Shown here: positions 12,701 to 24,200 of the stretch, piece after piece
Position numbering within the stretch: position 1 is the stretch's first letter
Layout of the letters: each line of letters begins with the position of its first letter
Assembly (NCBI GenBank): GCA_011033025.1
Contig: WFMF01000059.1
Location: 62,001 to 126,000, forward strand
Reading direction: 5' to 3'
Source of the DNA: Beroe forskalii
Lineage: Eukaryota > Ctenophora > Nuda > Beroida > Beroidae
DNA: 64,000 bases
Translations under genes and position numbers: made by a program
The notes under the pieces: model-generated
Database searches by the model: none
What the model was told of the DNA's origin: nothing
The model's input: only the letters and a program-made list of their open reading frames with translations

Positions 12701-15700
12701 TTCTTCAAGACATCCGCCATCCACAAGGAAGAAGAACTTCATCAGTTCCTGAGTGAGCTGTATGTGTTCAAACACAAGGAAATACTTTACCAATGGCCCA
12801 GAGAACCTATATAATGTTTTTGTTTTTGAAGGTTTTACCTCTATTCCAACAGCTGTAACAGCCAATGACAGGAATCGAAGGATTCAAGTATAATCAAGCC
12901 AGTGACGGTTAATAAGGAAGTGTAATCCATACTTTCATCGCCCGAGATTCGCTGCAATGGGCAGCTCCTCATTTAACCCTCCCGCACAGTTTCCTGTACG
13001 CTCGGCTGAGTGAACCGTGTGGCTGCTTAGGTGAGAATCCTCACCCTTAGCACGATAGGCAGGGCCGGGAATCGAACCACCAACCTCTCGATTGAAAGTA
13101 CGACGCCTTAACCACTGCGCTACCTGGCCATACTGCTGTCTAATCGTATGATGCACTGTGCCACTGTATCATCCCTTGATCTCTCTGTAACATTCCTCAT
13201 TCTTTATTCCCCTTTCCCAGGTATGTGTTCCTTATCGAGCAGATGCACAAGGGAGTTTCCCAAGTTTTCTCCCTCCAAAACAACTCCGCTCCCCTCCCAT
13301 CCCCTCTAGACGAGGAGTCTCTCATTCACTTCGCCAAGGAGGCGGAACTTAACCAGAACTACGAGCTTGGCTGCTCGGTATTACCAGGTAAAATTTGAAT
13401 ATTCTCTCCCCTAACCGCGGAACCATTTTAGCTACCCGCTTGTTTCAAGCCATCCCTCTTTATGCTTTCGTGCTCTTGCTTGCACTATTCACTAAATAAG
13501 AGTTCTCCTTTGACAGTTTAATCCCCTCTGACTGATTTTACCAAATTCCAAACCCCTAGGAGCGCCTTGCGATGGATCAGAACAACAGTTCCTCCTGGTT
13601 TGACTACGGCTGCTTCTCCCTCCTTGTGGGCAATGTCTCAAAAGCTGGAGAGTGCTTCAGGTAAGTCAGTCCGTTTTAGTTTACATGTACGATTTCTCTT
13701 ATGACACGATAAAAACCGATGCTTTGATTCGAATTGAGTCCCAAAAAGTATCAATATATCGTTATTTTTCGTGAATTTCGGTGATGGCATGTTTCAACTT
13801 CCCCAGGGAGTGTCTGGCACTGGACCAGAAGAATGTTATCGGTATTATCATGTACGGAGTGGTGTGTATCATTGAGGAGAGATACGACGTTGCAGGTATA
13901 CAGATTACAGTGATCTTTTCACTTCTTTCGTGTGATCTGGATAATTGAAGTTAGCCAAGAAGTTCGAATTCTCATGTTCTCAGCCGGATCAATTGTATGC
14001 AATTCAAGAAAATTTGGCACAGTCACTTCATGCCCATTTCTAACCCCCAGAGACGTTCTTTGAGGATGCTACCTGTGTCGAACCTACCAACTACTTAGCG
14101 TGGGCTGTCCTTGGGCTCTTCTACGACACCCGAGATAACGACATCGGAGCTGAGATGGCCTTCATCGAGGCGAACAAGCATTTCTCCGGAGAGGGGAGAA
14201 GTCCATCTTCCTTGCTAGTGCGTCGGTGTTGGTGAACTTGCACGCTTACACTCTGGTAAGAGGGTTTGGGATATGTCTGGTCTGGCTTGGATCTAATTCT
14301 CTCATCCTTCCATTCATTCTTCTCGTGTCAAGTCTCTCGACTTCCCCATTTTTGTCCCTTCTGTCTCACATGACTCCCCAAAAAGACCCATCACTATCCC
14401 CTTCCTCCTTAGAAGAAGGAAACAATGGTTTTCTTAACCATCCCTCTTAACCCCTTCCCTCCCTTCTCTGGTAAAAGGTAGAAAGGGGTTTTTACCACCC
14501 TTCTAACTCTACTGTCTTCTCAGGTAGAAAGCGCCCTCTCACACGAGCTCCTCTCCTCCCCCAAATCCTTGAGTCAGGAATACTACCTCCTCCTCTCTCG
14601 CCTGCACCTGGCTAAGGGAGAACTAGTTGAGGCTGAGAGTTACGTGAAGCAGGCCACGGTCGTGGATCACACCAACCCTGCTGCTTGGGCCCTCCTAGGA
14701 CACATTCTCTACCTTGGTGAGTTGGGTCTGAATATGTGGGGACGGGGTGAAGTTTGGCGTTTGATCCTTTTCAGCTTTCCTCAAGTCCACTGAACCCAAA
14801 AATCCTTATCGCTTTATCTGCATTTCAATCTTACATTTATGTGACCCACTTCTTAATCTTTAAATTAACCCTAACTCCCTTAAAGTTAACCTTACTCCCT
14901 TATTATTAACCCTTAGCGTCTTTTCCGTACCACTCCACTGCCTATAACCCTGCACTTTCCATCTCCATCTCCACTCCACTCCCTGTACTCCGACTCAAGT
15001 TACCTCTGTCTCCAGGTGGTGAGTTTACTAGTTTAGTGTCTGTAACCTCACTCTTCTTTCTCAGGCGGTGAGTTTGCGGGTGCGCGGGATAACTACGAGC
15101 GGACCCTCTCCTACGAGTCCCCTCCCCCAGACACGCACTCTATCCGACTCAGACTGGCGAGCATCTACCTCCAACTACAGCAGTATGAGGCTGCTAAGAA
15201 TATGTTCCTCATGGCTTGCAGGGACTCGCCCAGCTGCATCACATGGCTAGGTGGGTTTAATTTCGTATTGAGGTCAAAAAAGCCATGTGGCCAATTAAAA
15301 ATCATGTGATCTAAAATTCTTGTAGTCCAAAAAACTATAATTTTTCGATTTAGAGCAAGGCCCATCGTTTGTGTTTCTGGCTTCCTATCTCAAATACCAT
15401 TTCAGGTGTTGGTATCTCCTGCTACCGTCTGGGCGAACTGAGCGAGGCGGAACAGGCCCTCTCAGAAGCTAACATCCTGAACAATACCGACCCAGAAGTT
15501 TGGGGATACTTGTCTCTTGTTTGTCTCAAAACCCAGAGGAAGGCAAAGAGGAGAGAGGGGGTGTAAGATATTGATAATGCTAATGGGACGAAAGTCGCAA
15601 ATTGTTGCGAAGAACAAATATATGACGATGATTCGAAAAATCAGGAATATTTATTTGATTTGTTCTAAATGGAATATCCCTCTCGCAGAAAGCTAGAATC

Positions 15701-15809
15701 GGAGCAATCGTACAAGTATGCGCTGAGGGTGGGTCTGAAGGACACTGATCTACTGACAGAAATAAAGAGCGTACAGGCAGAAGTTGGCTTCGGAGACGCT
15801 GCATTTTGA
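3779..15809 (+). CDS. CFAP70: Cilia- and flagella-associated protein 70 (CFAP70)
   Basis: CFAP70 is an axonemal protein with C-terminal TPRs, linked in known species to outer dynein arm assembly and ciliary beating. Exons by eye: 3779-3856, 4113-4285, 4471-4580, 5262-5350, 5916-6050, 6190-6294, 10247-10405, 10711-10848, 11016-11189, 11447-11557, 11759-11797, 11988-12149, 12317-12442, 12554-12759, 13221-13387, 13560-13660, 13807-13895, 14051-14255, 14524-14716, 15065-15250, 15406-15562, 15689-15809, giving about 1,007 residues with one cassette. Matches to vertebrate CFAP70 include [52 protein letters not shown] and the C-terminus VGFGDAAF. A second set of exons 3-6 lies at 7793-9951. Two frame discrepancies are visible: one extra base near 13366 (exon 15), and a shift near 14190-14202 (exon 18). 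The conserved protein runs in frame on both sides of each. The 39-nt exon at 11759 is the least certain. Confidence 0.93.
4336..6528 (+). repeat. CFAP70 tandem duplication, copy A (exons 3a-6a)
   Basis: First copy of a block holding four CFAP70 exons (4471-4580, 5262-5350, 5916-6050, 6190-6294) and their introns. Introns align with copy B over most of their length. The exceptions are part of the third intron (after 5690) and the intron before exon 6, which differ in length. The encoded segment is about 146 residues of the N-terminal C2-like region. Entry is in phase 2 and exit in phase 0. Confidence 0.9.
6062..6183 (+). repeat. Pyrimidine-rich TCTTATCTCATT simple repeat
   Basis: A degenerate TCTTATCTCATTCT array fills nearly the whole intron between exons 5a and 6a and supplies its polypyrimidine tract. 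Only a short remnant is present before exon 6b (9797-9840). Confidence 0.8.
6533..7653. repeat. 40-bp-unit minisatellite at the CFAP70 duplication junction
   Basis: About 28 copies of a 40-bp unit. Each unit carries two diverged halves, GATAGTGTCCCCTGTTAGT and GATAGGGTCCTCTGTTAACTT. The period is visible because the sequence phase repeats exactly every 120 bases. Most units are near identical; the last few (7500-7620) are shorter and rearranged. The array lies between copy A and copy B of the duplicated CFAP70 block. A minus-strand frame over its last units is a by-product of the repeat. Confidence 0.95.
7654..10186 (+). repeat. CFAP70 tandem duplication, copy B (exons 3b-6b)
   Basis: Second copy of the block, with exons at 7793-7902, 8615-8703, 9364-9498 and 9847-9951. 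All four have the same length as their copy A partners and all keep splice sites, though exon 5b uses GTTAGT in place of GTAAGC. Codon by codon I count 19 silent differences and one replacement (Thr to Ser in exon 5). Insertions of about 150 bp (near 9066-9220) and 200 bp (9520-9790) are specific to this copy. Confidence 0.9.
12825..13131 (-). mobile_element. tRNA-derived SINE, copy 1 (in a CFAP70 intron)
   Basis: Read on the minus strand, the element begins with a tRNA-like head. It has a pol III A box at 13122-13112 (TAGCGCAGTGG) and a B box at 13078-13068 (GGTTCGATTCC), followed by about 230 bp of unrelated body. The same body and head recur at 17349-17672. It sits antisense in the CFAP70 intron after exon 14. 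The head does not fold into a convincing complete tRNA, which argues for a SINE over a tRNA gene. Confidence 0.85.
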
Positions 15810-16229
15810 CTCGGATAATAATCAGAAATTATAGCTGTTTTTAAGAAATGTTTTATAAGTCGCACATGGATATCAGATATGAACATTGAACAAATCAAAG
15901 GATAGGTGATATGAACGATTATGAAAGTTACTAATAACTGGTGGTATTTTGTACAATGCACAAGAAAGTAGTGAAGTACAATTACAATGTTCATGGAAGT
16001 CATGCCTTGCAGTCATACTCTTTGTGATTGAGTCACCCACGCTTCGCGAATGATTTTGAACCACAAGAATTTAAATGTAAATATTCTTTGTACATATGAA
16101 GCTTTCAAGCTTAAAAACTATTTTATGAGAATTAGAACTGATTACCTCATTTGTGAATCATGAATGCAATGCATTCGATTATTGAATCATGTTAAATTGT
16201 TTTTATTTTACCAGTACTTTAGAATTATG
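15810..16229. other. 3' flank of CFAP70, no feature seen
   Basis: AT-rich sequence that contains the CFAP70 3' UTR. I saw no AATAAA in a clearly placed position and no conserved coding segment. Confidence 0.4.
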
Positions 16230-16265
16230 GGGCCTTGTCATCCATAGAGGCATTCAACTTCGTAA

Positions 16266-16835
16266 TCGTTGCTAAACACGTATATCCCTTGGCCTTGTCA
16301 GACGCGCCTTCAGCGGACGCGCGCGCTTCGCGCGCGCGCCCACCGAAGGCGTTGTCGACAACGTCTGACAATGCAATATATCCCTGTATGTATATGGCTG
16401 AATAGCTCGCGCCGCCTCGTAGGATGTTACCCTACCCTCGCGCGCGCGGCGCAACGTTCCACATTTGGACGTCACTTTGCGCCTTCCAACAACAAGTCAG
16501 AAAAAGGGACGGACATCGCCCGTCGACGCAAACAGGGAATATAAACGATATCGCTGACGCCAGTCGCAAAGAGATTAAGAGAATCAACGCCGCGCTGATT
16601 TGTGATTCTTGCACGAGGGTCTGTCAACGGCCGACAAAATGGATTTCACCCATCTCTAGTGCGCAACGCTCGGAAATTTGGAGGGTTGTGTCATGTCCCC
16701 ACGATTTCATTGTTTTCATTATTGCGCAGGTTTTGTTTTTTAATTTTCATTATCTCATTAGTTGCTAAACACGTATATCCCTGTCTGCGTTGCGCGGCGC
16801 GCTTCCGTAGGGAAGCGCGAGCGCCGCGCGCGTAC
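16266..16835. mobile_element. GC-rich hairpin-bearing element or element pair
   Basis: An island of CpG-rich sequence in AT-rich surroundings. A 21-bp motif containing GCTAAACACGTATATCCC occurs at 16268-16288 and again at 16761-16781, each time just before a GC-rich hairpin. The first hairpin (16297-16372) is nested: outer arms TTGTCAGACG and CGTCTGACAA, inner arms of alternating CG around a TTC loop. The second (about 16793-16833) pairs GCGCGGCGCGCTTCC with an imperfect complement. This suggests two copies of a small hairpin-ended element, or the two ends of one; the family is not recognised. Confidence 0.5.
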
Positions 16836-17348
16836 ACACACCTATGCGGGCTTAGGAATCTCATTAGAGGCTGGAAGATCCAGTTTATAGTGGAAGTTGA
16901 AGGCAGTTGATTTATGAAAACATTGTTGATGTGTTTATCAAAATGCTTTATTTTGTTATACTTTTGAATGTATTTTATGGTTGAGTGACTGATCACCCTG
17001 ATTATTTTAAGACTATTATTTTCCACAATTGTGGTCAATTTTATGACTTTAATCTAATAATCTCAAGGGTCATAGGTCAATTTTTTATCAGAATATAGAC
17101 GACAGTAAGTCTAGCCACAATATTTCCTTTGTATTGCCAATTTTTTCAGATACTTTCATGTTGTATAATTTTTGCAATCATGGTACAAACTTCCAACCCA
17201 GTAGGATTTGATGAGTGTTTTGCACAGCAAGATGTCGACTGGCTGTCTATATTGTTTGTGTGCAGAGGTCCGACAACATTATATTTAAAATTTATGAGAT
17301 TGATACTGATTCAGCTCATTGATGATGTTCCTGGTCATTCACTTTATT

Positions 17349-17672
17349 ATTTTAAAGGTTTTAATTGTATTCTAACAGCTGTGACAGTCAATGAAATTGA
17401 CAGGAATCCTTGAAATCGAAGGATTCAAGTGTAATCAAGCCAGTGACAGTTAAGAAAGTGTAATCCATTCTTCATTTGCCTGAATGCTCGCTGCAATAGG
17501 CAGCTCCTCATTTAACCCTCCAGTACAGTTCCCTGTATGCTTGGCTGAGTGAACATGTGGTTGCTTAGGTGAGAATTCTCACCCTTAGCAAGATAGCCAC
17601 TGCTGGGGATTGAACCACCAATCTCTCAGTTGAAAGTATGATGCCTTAACCACTGCACTACCTTCCTAAAAG
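17349..17672 (-). mobile_element. tRNA-derived SINE, copy 2
   Basis: Collinear with copy 1 over about 320 bp but more diverged. The A box (17660-17650) and B box (17616-17605) have each accumulated changes, mostly CpG to TpG/CpA, the pattern expected of an older methylated insertion. Confidence 0.8.
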
Positions 17673-18255
17673 TCAGATACATTGGACAAGAATATATTTC
17701 TTGTTTTCCTGCTTAACTATATTGATACTGGGTCATTAATTCAGTTGTTTCAATGTAGGGTTATATCCAAAAGTTTATACAGATTCTTATGTTGAACTCA
17801 CGATGAATATCAAAATTTATTCAGACCAGGCACTCAGGCAGGCCATATAAACTTTAAGGATTGAATAGGAACTTCAAATTTCTGATTATTAGCTCTTCCA
17901 GTAATATCTGATGATATTCAATGGTTTTCGTATTTATTTCCTGCTATATTTATTTCCTGCTTTTTTGTGCAATGTGCAATGTCCTGCTATGCCCCATTTT
18001 GTCCCATTGCTCACATGTTTTTCCAATTGGGGCATTGTTTTGAGCTGCAAAAATTGGGAGGTTGCCCCTCTGTATTCTCATGCTTTCCTTAGTTCTACAG
18101 ATGGGATGATGGAAGACTATCTTATTATAATGGTAGTGATGAATATACCTTTCATTTCTTATATGGTTTGCTGTCAGTAGAGCATGAGACTCTTTTACAT
18201 TCTAAACAAATATACTCTCATTGAGTGTAGCTGATAGATGAAATGGCATGAGCTT
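17673..18255. other. Region upstream of the Ig gene
   Basis: Presumed to hold the promoter of the Ig gene. An 89-codon frame at 17911-18180 starts with a hydrophobic run but leads to no usable donor in phase with the next Ig exon, so it is not called. No TATA box could be assigned with confidence. Confidence 0.35.
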
Positions 18256-21200
18256 ATGTTACAAACCCTACTCTTATTACTCCTTTCTGCCAGGTAAGAG
18301 AACAACCATGCCTGTAGATAAATTTTCCTTGTGTATCCATATCAAAAACTTCATAAATTTGCACAGTTATAAATTTATAACACTTCTTCATTAAATGTTT
18401 GGACCCATCAAAAACTTGGATGGAGCTGTTGGGAAGTTCTGTGTTGTATGATGAAGATGTATGAAGTTATTGAAAGTGCTCACAAAAATCACTTCCTTGG
18501 TTAAAAACTTCCTCTTTCTGCTCAAGAGCTGTATAATACATATTTCTTATTTGCATTCACATCTTAAATGTGGAAGTGTGGAGTATAAAATTTTCATTGC
18601 AATCACTCCCAAATTAAATTCTGTGAATTAAGGTACTGAGAGTAAGATACCATTTTCTACAGGAATTGTGCACAAGAGATCCCCCAGAATGAATTCCCCT
18701 ACCCACAGTTTTTTACACAGCCAGAGAAACAATCAGTCAAGCGTGAGGTTAGAGTCAATAATCATAATATTATGAACCTTATTTTACTTTGGATTAAAAT
18801 TCTATGGAAAAATTCCCAAAAATATGTCTACTTAAGTGAGTATATTACTTATTTAATGATTGGAATGATTCCAGATGACAGCTAGTCTGAAATGTGGTGC
18901 ATATGGTGGCATTGGCACCCTCAGTTATAGTTTCTACAAAGGCAACTCACCACAGAATAATATGATGAGCTTAGTAAGTATTTTTTTTACTTTTGATTAC
19001 AACATTCTTACATTAACTTAAATTTCTCATTAGTCATCATACTTTTACTTATTTAATTAAAGAGGTCATATCTAAAAATTTATTAATAATGGGTGTACTC
19101 ATTTATGGATCATAATCTGAAATCTTGGGTTCTCTATGTTGATCAAATATCATTTGGCTACAGCTACAATATCCATGATTTCATGTAATATAGTAATATC
19201 TCTTGTTCACTGCACATTCACACATCATGTGCACTGTTCCAATAGTGTCATTCTCCTGTCTCCAGACCTGTGCCACATGAGACCTCATGTTACAAACACC
19301 ACTCATTATGTACTATACCCTGGAGTCATTTGTCCTCATGAACAACTGTTCTGCAGAATAATTCAATGTGTATCCAAGGTGACTTTTCTATGTTGCAGGA
19401 TAGAATTCACTGTGGTAGGTGCACTTCATATACATAGAAGAACTCAATGAAATGATATTCATTGTTAGTGAGATAGATTGCTTGTACATATTGGCATAAT
19501 ATTATCATGAACCCCAATCAGTAAAGTCAGTGCTAGGTAATTATGTAATACACCACATCACAGTTTTATAAACATGTTTATAAAGAGTAAAAGGCTTGGT
19601 TACTCTGAATCCCTAACATTGCATCCTAACATTCCCTTTGCAATGTTTTAATGTAATTACCTTCCCCCTATCACCTTGTAACCAGGGACAATTCCCGTGT
19701 GTATTTGAATGTGTGTATATTGGTCTGGTGTGTCATATTATTACAATGGCTAGCTTTGGTTGCCAAGAAGCTATAAAATATGTTTCTCAGTAAATGAAAT
19801 TTCATATGTTTTGGGTCCAAATTAAGTAACTCATCGTAAACTACTTACTATTTGGATTAGTTACTGTTAGTCTCAGGAAGCAGGAAATATCTTTCTATAG
19901 AATTGAGAAATATATTTTATTTCAAATTACTTACACTCACAATACTACAATAGAAACTTGGTTCGTCAGTGCAGATTCTCAAATTAACACCAACAATATT
20001 ATATTGATAATCATTATATTGATAATCATGTTTCATTAACAATAATTAAAAGTTTTATTTCCTACAAATTACTGCTTGGTCTAGTTTGAATGAGGTAATG
20101 CCCATGCAACTTCAGAACGTCACTCAATAGACACTTGCATTCATCCTGTGCTCATAAATTATTGTGAAATGATCGAAAGTTACTCTGAATTGTCTATATG
20201 TATTCTGACAACAATTACCTTGCATAATGTTTGTGTATTTAGTTATCCTCATTCAAACATTCCAAGAAATAATTTAGAGCTTTCATTGATATAATAGTCA
20301 CTATAAAGTTTTATAAAATGTCTCTTACGTATGATTATAAGGGCGTAAGGGGCATATAAGGTTGACCAATCCGAAGCTGGATTAGTGTGGGCCATGTGTT
20401 CTTTATCTGAGAATTGATATGGAAGACTAACATCTGATATTAACCATTGTGATAAATACGTGTTAATCATTTCAGCCTCGTTAAGTTATCTATCTCCAAT
20501 GCATGAAATTACTGGAGTAAATCTCGTATTCAAATCTCGTATTATATATTGAGATTTAAGTGATGGCGGATCGGTTATAACGGATTGGAAGCAAGCCTCA
20601 CCCACTACACAATATTATGTAGTTAAATACATGAATATATTCACAGTTGAATACATTGAATATATTAATGTACATGCCAGTAGTTAATTCTCCGCTTCAC
20701 ACAAAAGGATCAAAGGATCTCATGTTATAAATATAGATGCCTCTATGTCACCTGGACTCGTCAACTATAGCAGCTCTGTGGTCACTGACAGAGCCCACCT
20801 TATATATAACGGATAAGAAATAGGTATAGCTTCTCAGCTGGATATAATATGACCCAAAGAGAATTTTGATACCCATCAAAACAATTATAATTTCGCGAGG
20901 ATGAGTAGCGTCGGAAGTGTTCAAAATAACATAATATGTTTATCACTATCGGCTTCTTTTTGAAAGACCTAGTGTCTCCTCCACTTCTCTCCTCTCTTCT
21001 GTGCAGCCTGTCTCTTTTGAAGTGTGCACTCGCACTCAAATGAGCCGTGCACGAGCATTATACAGTGGAAAGTGACGTCATTATCAGAGATTAACGTATA
21101 CAATTGACGACATCAAACCTCCTGTTTTCACACTCAGAATCCGGATCATCACACGTTTTAGTGTACTCTGTTTATTAATATCTCTCATTAACAATCATAT

Positions 21201-24200
21201 CCTTACTGCAATTGGTCTGGACCAGTTTATGCAAAGTGTAGGGAGTATTTTACTTATATACCTCTATTCAAACACAGAAGAGCGGGTATTTTTGTATATA
21301 TTTTTCAAAATATACCAACAGTAAAGTATATATTTTAAAGTTTTGATAACAACTTCGATACCAAAGCGGAAAGCCACAAGCAGCCCCTTGACACTCTTTT
21401 CCTGTACACAATAAACAGCCCCCGTCATTTGTTGTTGCTTATTTCCTCATTTCATACCTTACATTTTATATATACTTCATTTTCTACTACCATTCGACAC
21501 CTGGAGATATGCCTGCATTATACCCGTGCTGTACTATGCTCCTGCACACTAGAAATACAGGCGGTTGAGATGACATCTCAAGGTAGTAAGTATTGATGAC
21601 GTTGTATCGCCTATATTTCGTGCACTGGGTTCAAATAGACGAATTGAAGCGTCAGCTATTTTTGTAAACCATGATAATGACGTCTCCTTGTACCACCACC
21701 ACCATCTTTCATTTGGGGCCCGCAGAGTATTACACATAAATCGTTTGGAATTTTGGAAGCGTGAATTGTAATCTCCGAAGCAGCTACTGTACCAAGAATT
21801 ATGTGAAAATATTCGTGATTCACAATTCGCTGACTCAGCAGAGAACGAAGAACATCTTATAAAATACATATTTTTACTATTTCCAGAATGATGAAAGTTT
21901 CATGCTTGAAATGATAGAATTGAAAACAGTTTATGCTTGTTCATTACATCTGTGATGCCACCTGTCATGTTATATTATATCTCTTCGGATTGAAAGCGTA
22001 TCATCGCATGTAGAAAATAATAAACAAAATCCAAGTTTTTTACAATCTTACCATTATGATATCTTGGCATTTCAAGCTGTCAATAAGTACTAATTGATAA
22101 GAAAATCCCGAAAAGAAAACAATGTGAGCCCTAAATTCTAATTCTATATTGAAATTGGTCTGTAATCATTTGCATTGCCATTCAACATGATAACATCTTT
22201 TGAAAGCGCTAAATCTGTCTGTTATCTTTTGTCGGACTTCTTTATCTGTATCACTGTGCCACATCAGCTGTGTATCTATGCTTCTATGCCACTTTTGTGC
22301 AACATCTGTGCCACTTTTATGCCACCTCTATTTAATTTGTATCTAGCATGCTTCTAAAGCATGAAAGGACAATATTCTTATGAAAACTGAAAATGGTGAG
22401 AATTCAGCAAATTATCATCGTGATCAAAATGAGAGTGTCGGATAGGGTGAAGAATGAAAGCCCGTTTGTAAGCTTTACATTCTGAAATCTAAACTCATAT
22501 ATAAACCCATCTTACCAGAGACTGATCTAGAGACTTATATACTTGCGCTTGCAATTTATGAAATATTCGAAAGCTTCTGCTCAAATATATTCGTGTCAAT
22601 CTTTGTCTTTACAACGACCAATCACTTACTACCGCTCAATATCCCTCTATTCACCCACTTAACCAAACTGCGCTGACTGAACACTGACAACATGCTTACA
22701 TGCCTGTGGAGGCCAAACACGCGATCTGATGACAACAACTCATCATTCTGAGCCATGATAATGACGTCATTATCAACTACCCATCTGTAGATAACCTCAG
22801 TGTGATCCCTGGCTACCTGCTTAAATATACTGATATATGACTGATCTCCCTCTAGAATCGTGAGGGTAGGACAATTTTCCAGCCACTTAAATACAGTATA
22901 TATTCCATATCGCAAGATCATTGTCACTACAAACGGGCAAGCTATTTACTCCACTTTACCATGCTCATGCAGACGTTTACTAACAGGTCGTGAACGGAAG
23001 GTTGGCGGGTTAGCATTACGCTGTTATCATGGGTTCTCAAAGTGGTTTGGATTCCTGGTGTAATGTAGCGCCATATTCTGTGTTATTTCGTACGCCATTA
23101 TACACTCAATCAGTAGTGAAAGAGTGGTCTAAGTGATTGTAATTTTATAAGATGATGGGAGGAGGGTTGACTTGAGATTCTCAACGCGAGGCCTGTAATG
23201 AATTCAGGAATATTTTGTGATATATAGAAATATTCAGCTTGATTGATCAACCCAATAATAGGCAATCAATGCATTAACGGTCATCATTATATCATTTTCA
23301 TTTGAATGCTAGGAGTATCTCAGAGGATCTAAGTTGCCCAATGGAAATACTGAAGTACTGGTATATATCACTGACTAGTAATTATCACTGGCAGCTTCTG
23401 TAGAACTGAGCATATAAGATAATATTATAAACTCCTTGATAATAGAGTGGATTTATAACATGAGTTCATAATTCCTTCAATCACTCATCTTTAGTGCTGT
23501 TAAGATGGAAGCTCATTAGAACTTGAATGAGTCTGTAGTATGTCTGTGTTCCGAGACATTATCCAATATCAGAACTCATCGTCACGTTGATAGGGCATAT
23601 ATTATATATCCTGACTTTTCCAATTAGGAAAGTCAAGAATACGCTGTCAACGGAGTCCAGTATGACAGCTTGGACAGGATTAATTAATTTTATTAATTAT
23701 CGAAAATCAATGATTATATTTTTGACGAGATCTAGGCTGAAAAAGATCCATTTTAGGTTTGGCAATGTTAGGATAAAAAATAATTGTCATTCGAATCTAA
23801 GATTGATCTTTAATGATTTGTGATTTCATATCCCAAGAATTGGGACCTGACTTCGGCTGATTAAGATTTCCTTTTTATCAGATAGTTGGACGAGAAAGGC
23901 GTTGTCAATTATAATGATAACCCTAATAACTCAATAGCTCTAAATTCTAATAACCTCATAACCTTCCGTCCATCAGTTGGAGACATTAGACGCGGACCCC
24001 ACGACCCAGCTAGCAGTTTACACGATAACCAGCGTGTCTAGTGACGATGCCGGTTACTACCAGTGCATAGTGACAGATGAGGCCGGGGTTATGATCTACA
24101 GCGATGTGACCTACATCAACGTAGTAGACAACTGTGAGTATTTTTATCTCAATGGTCGTATGAAAGTATACCAATGACCCCCTACTGACCCCCTAATGAC

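Noticed and set aside
12760-12814. Continuation of CFAP70 exon 14 to a TAA at 12814
   Set aside because: Splicing at 12759 (CT|GTATGT) to 13221 restores LYVFLIEQM, as in vertebrate CFAP70, and the rest of the protein follows.
13060-13131. tRNA gene
   Set aside because: A and B boxes are present but the cloverleaf is poor, and the segment is the head of a longer repeat found twice.
17911-18180. 89-codon frame beginning with a hydrophobic run, considered as the Ig signal peptide exon
   Set aside because: No donor in the required phase; the exon at 18256-18293 fits both leader sequence and phase.
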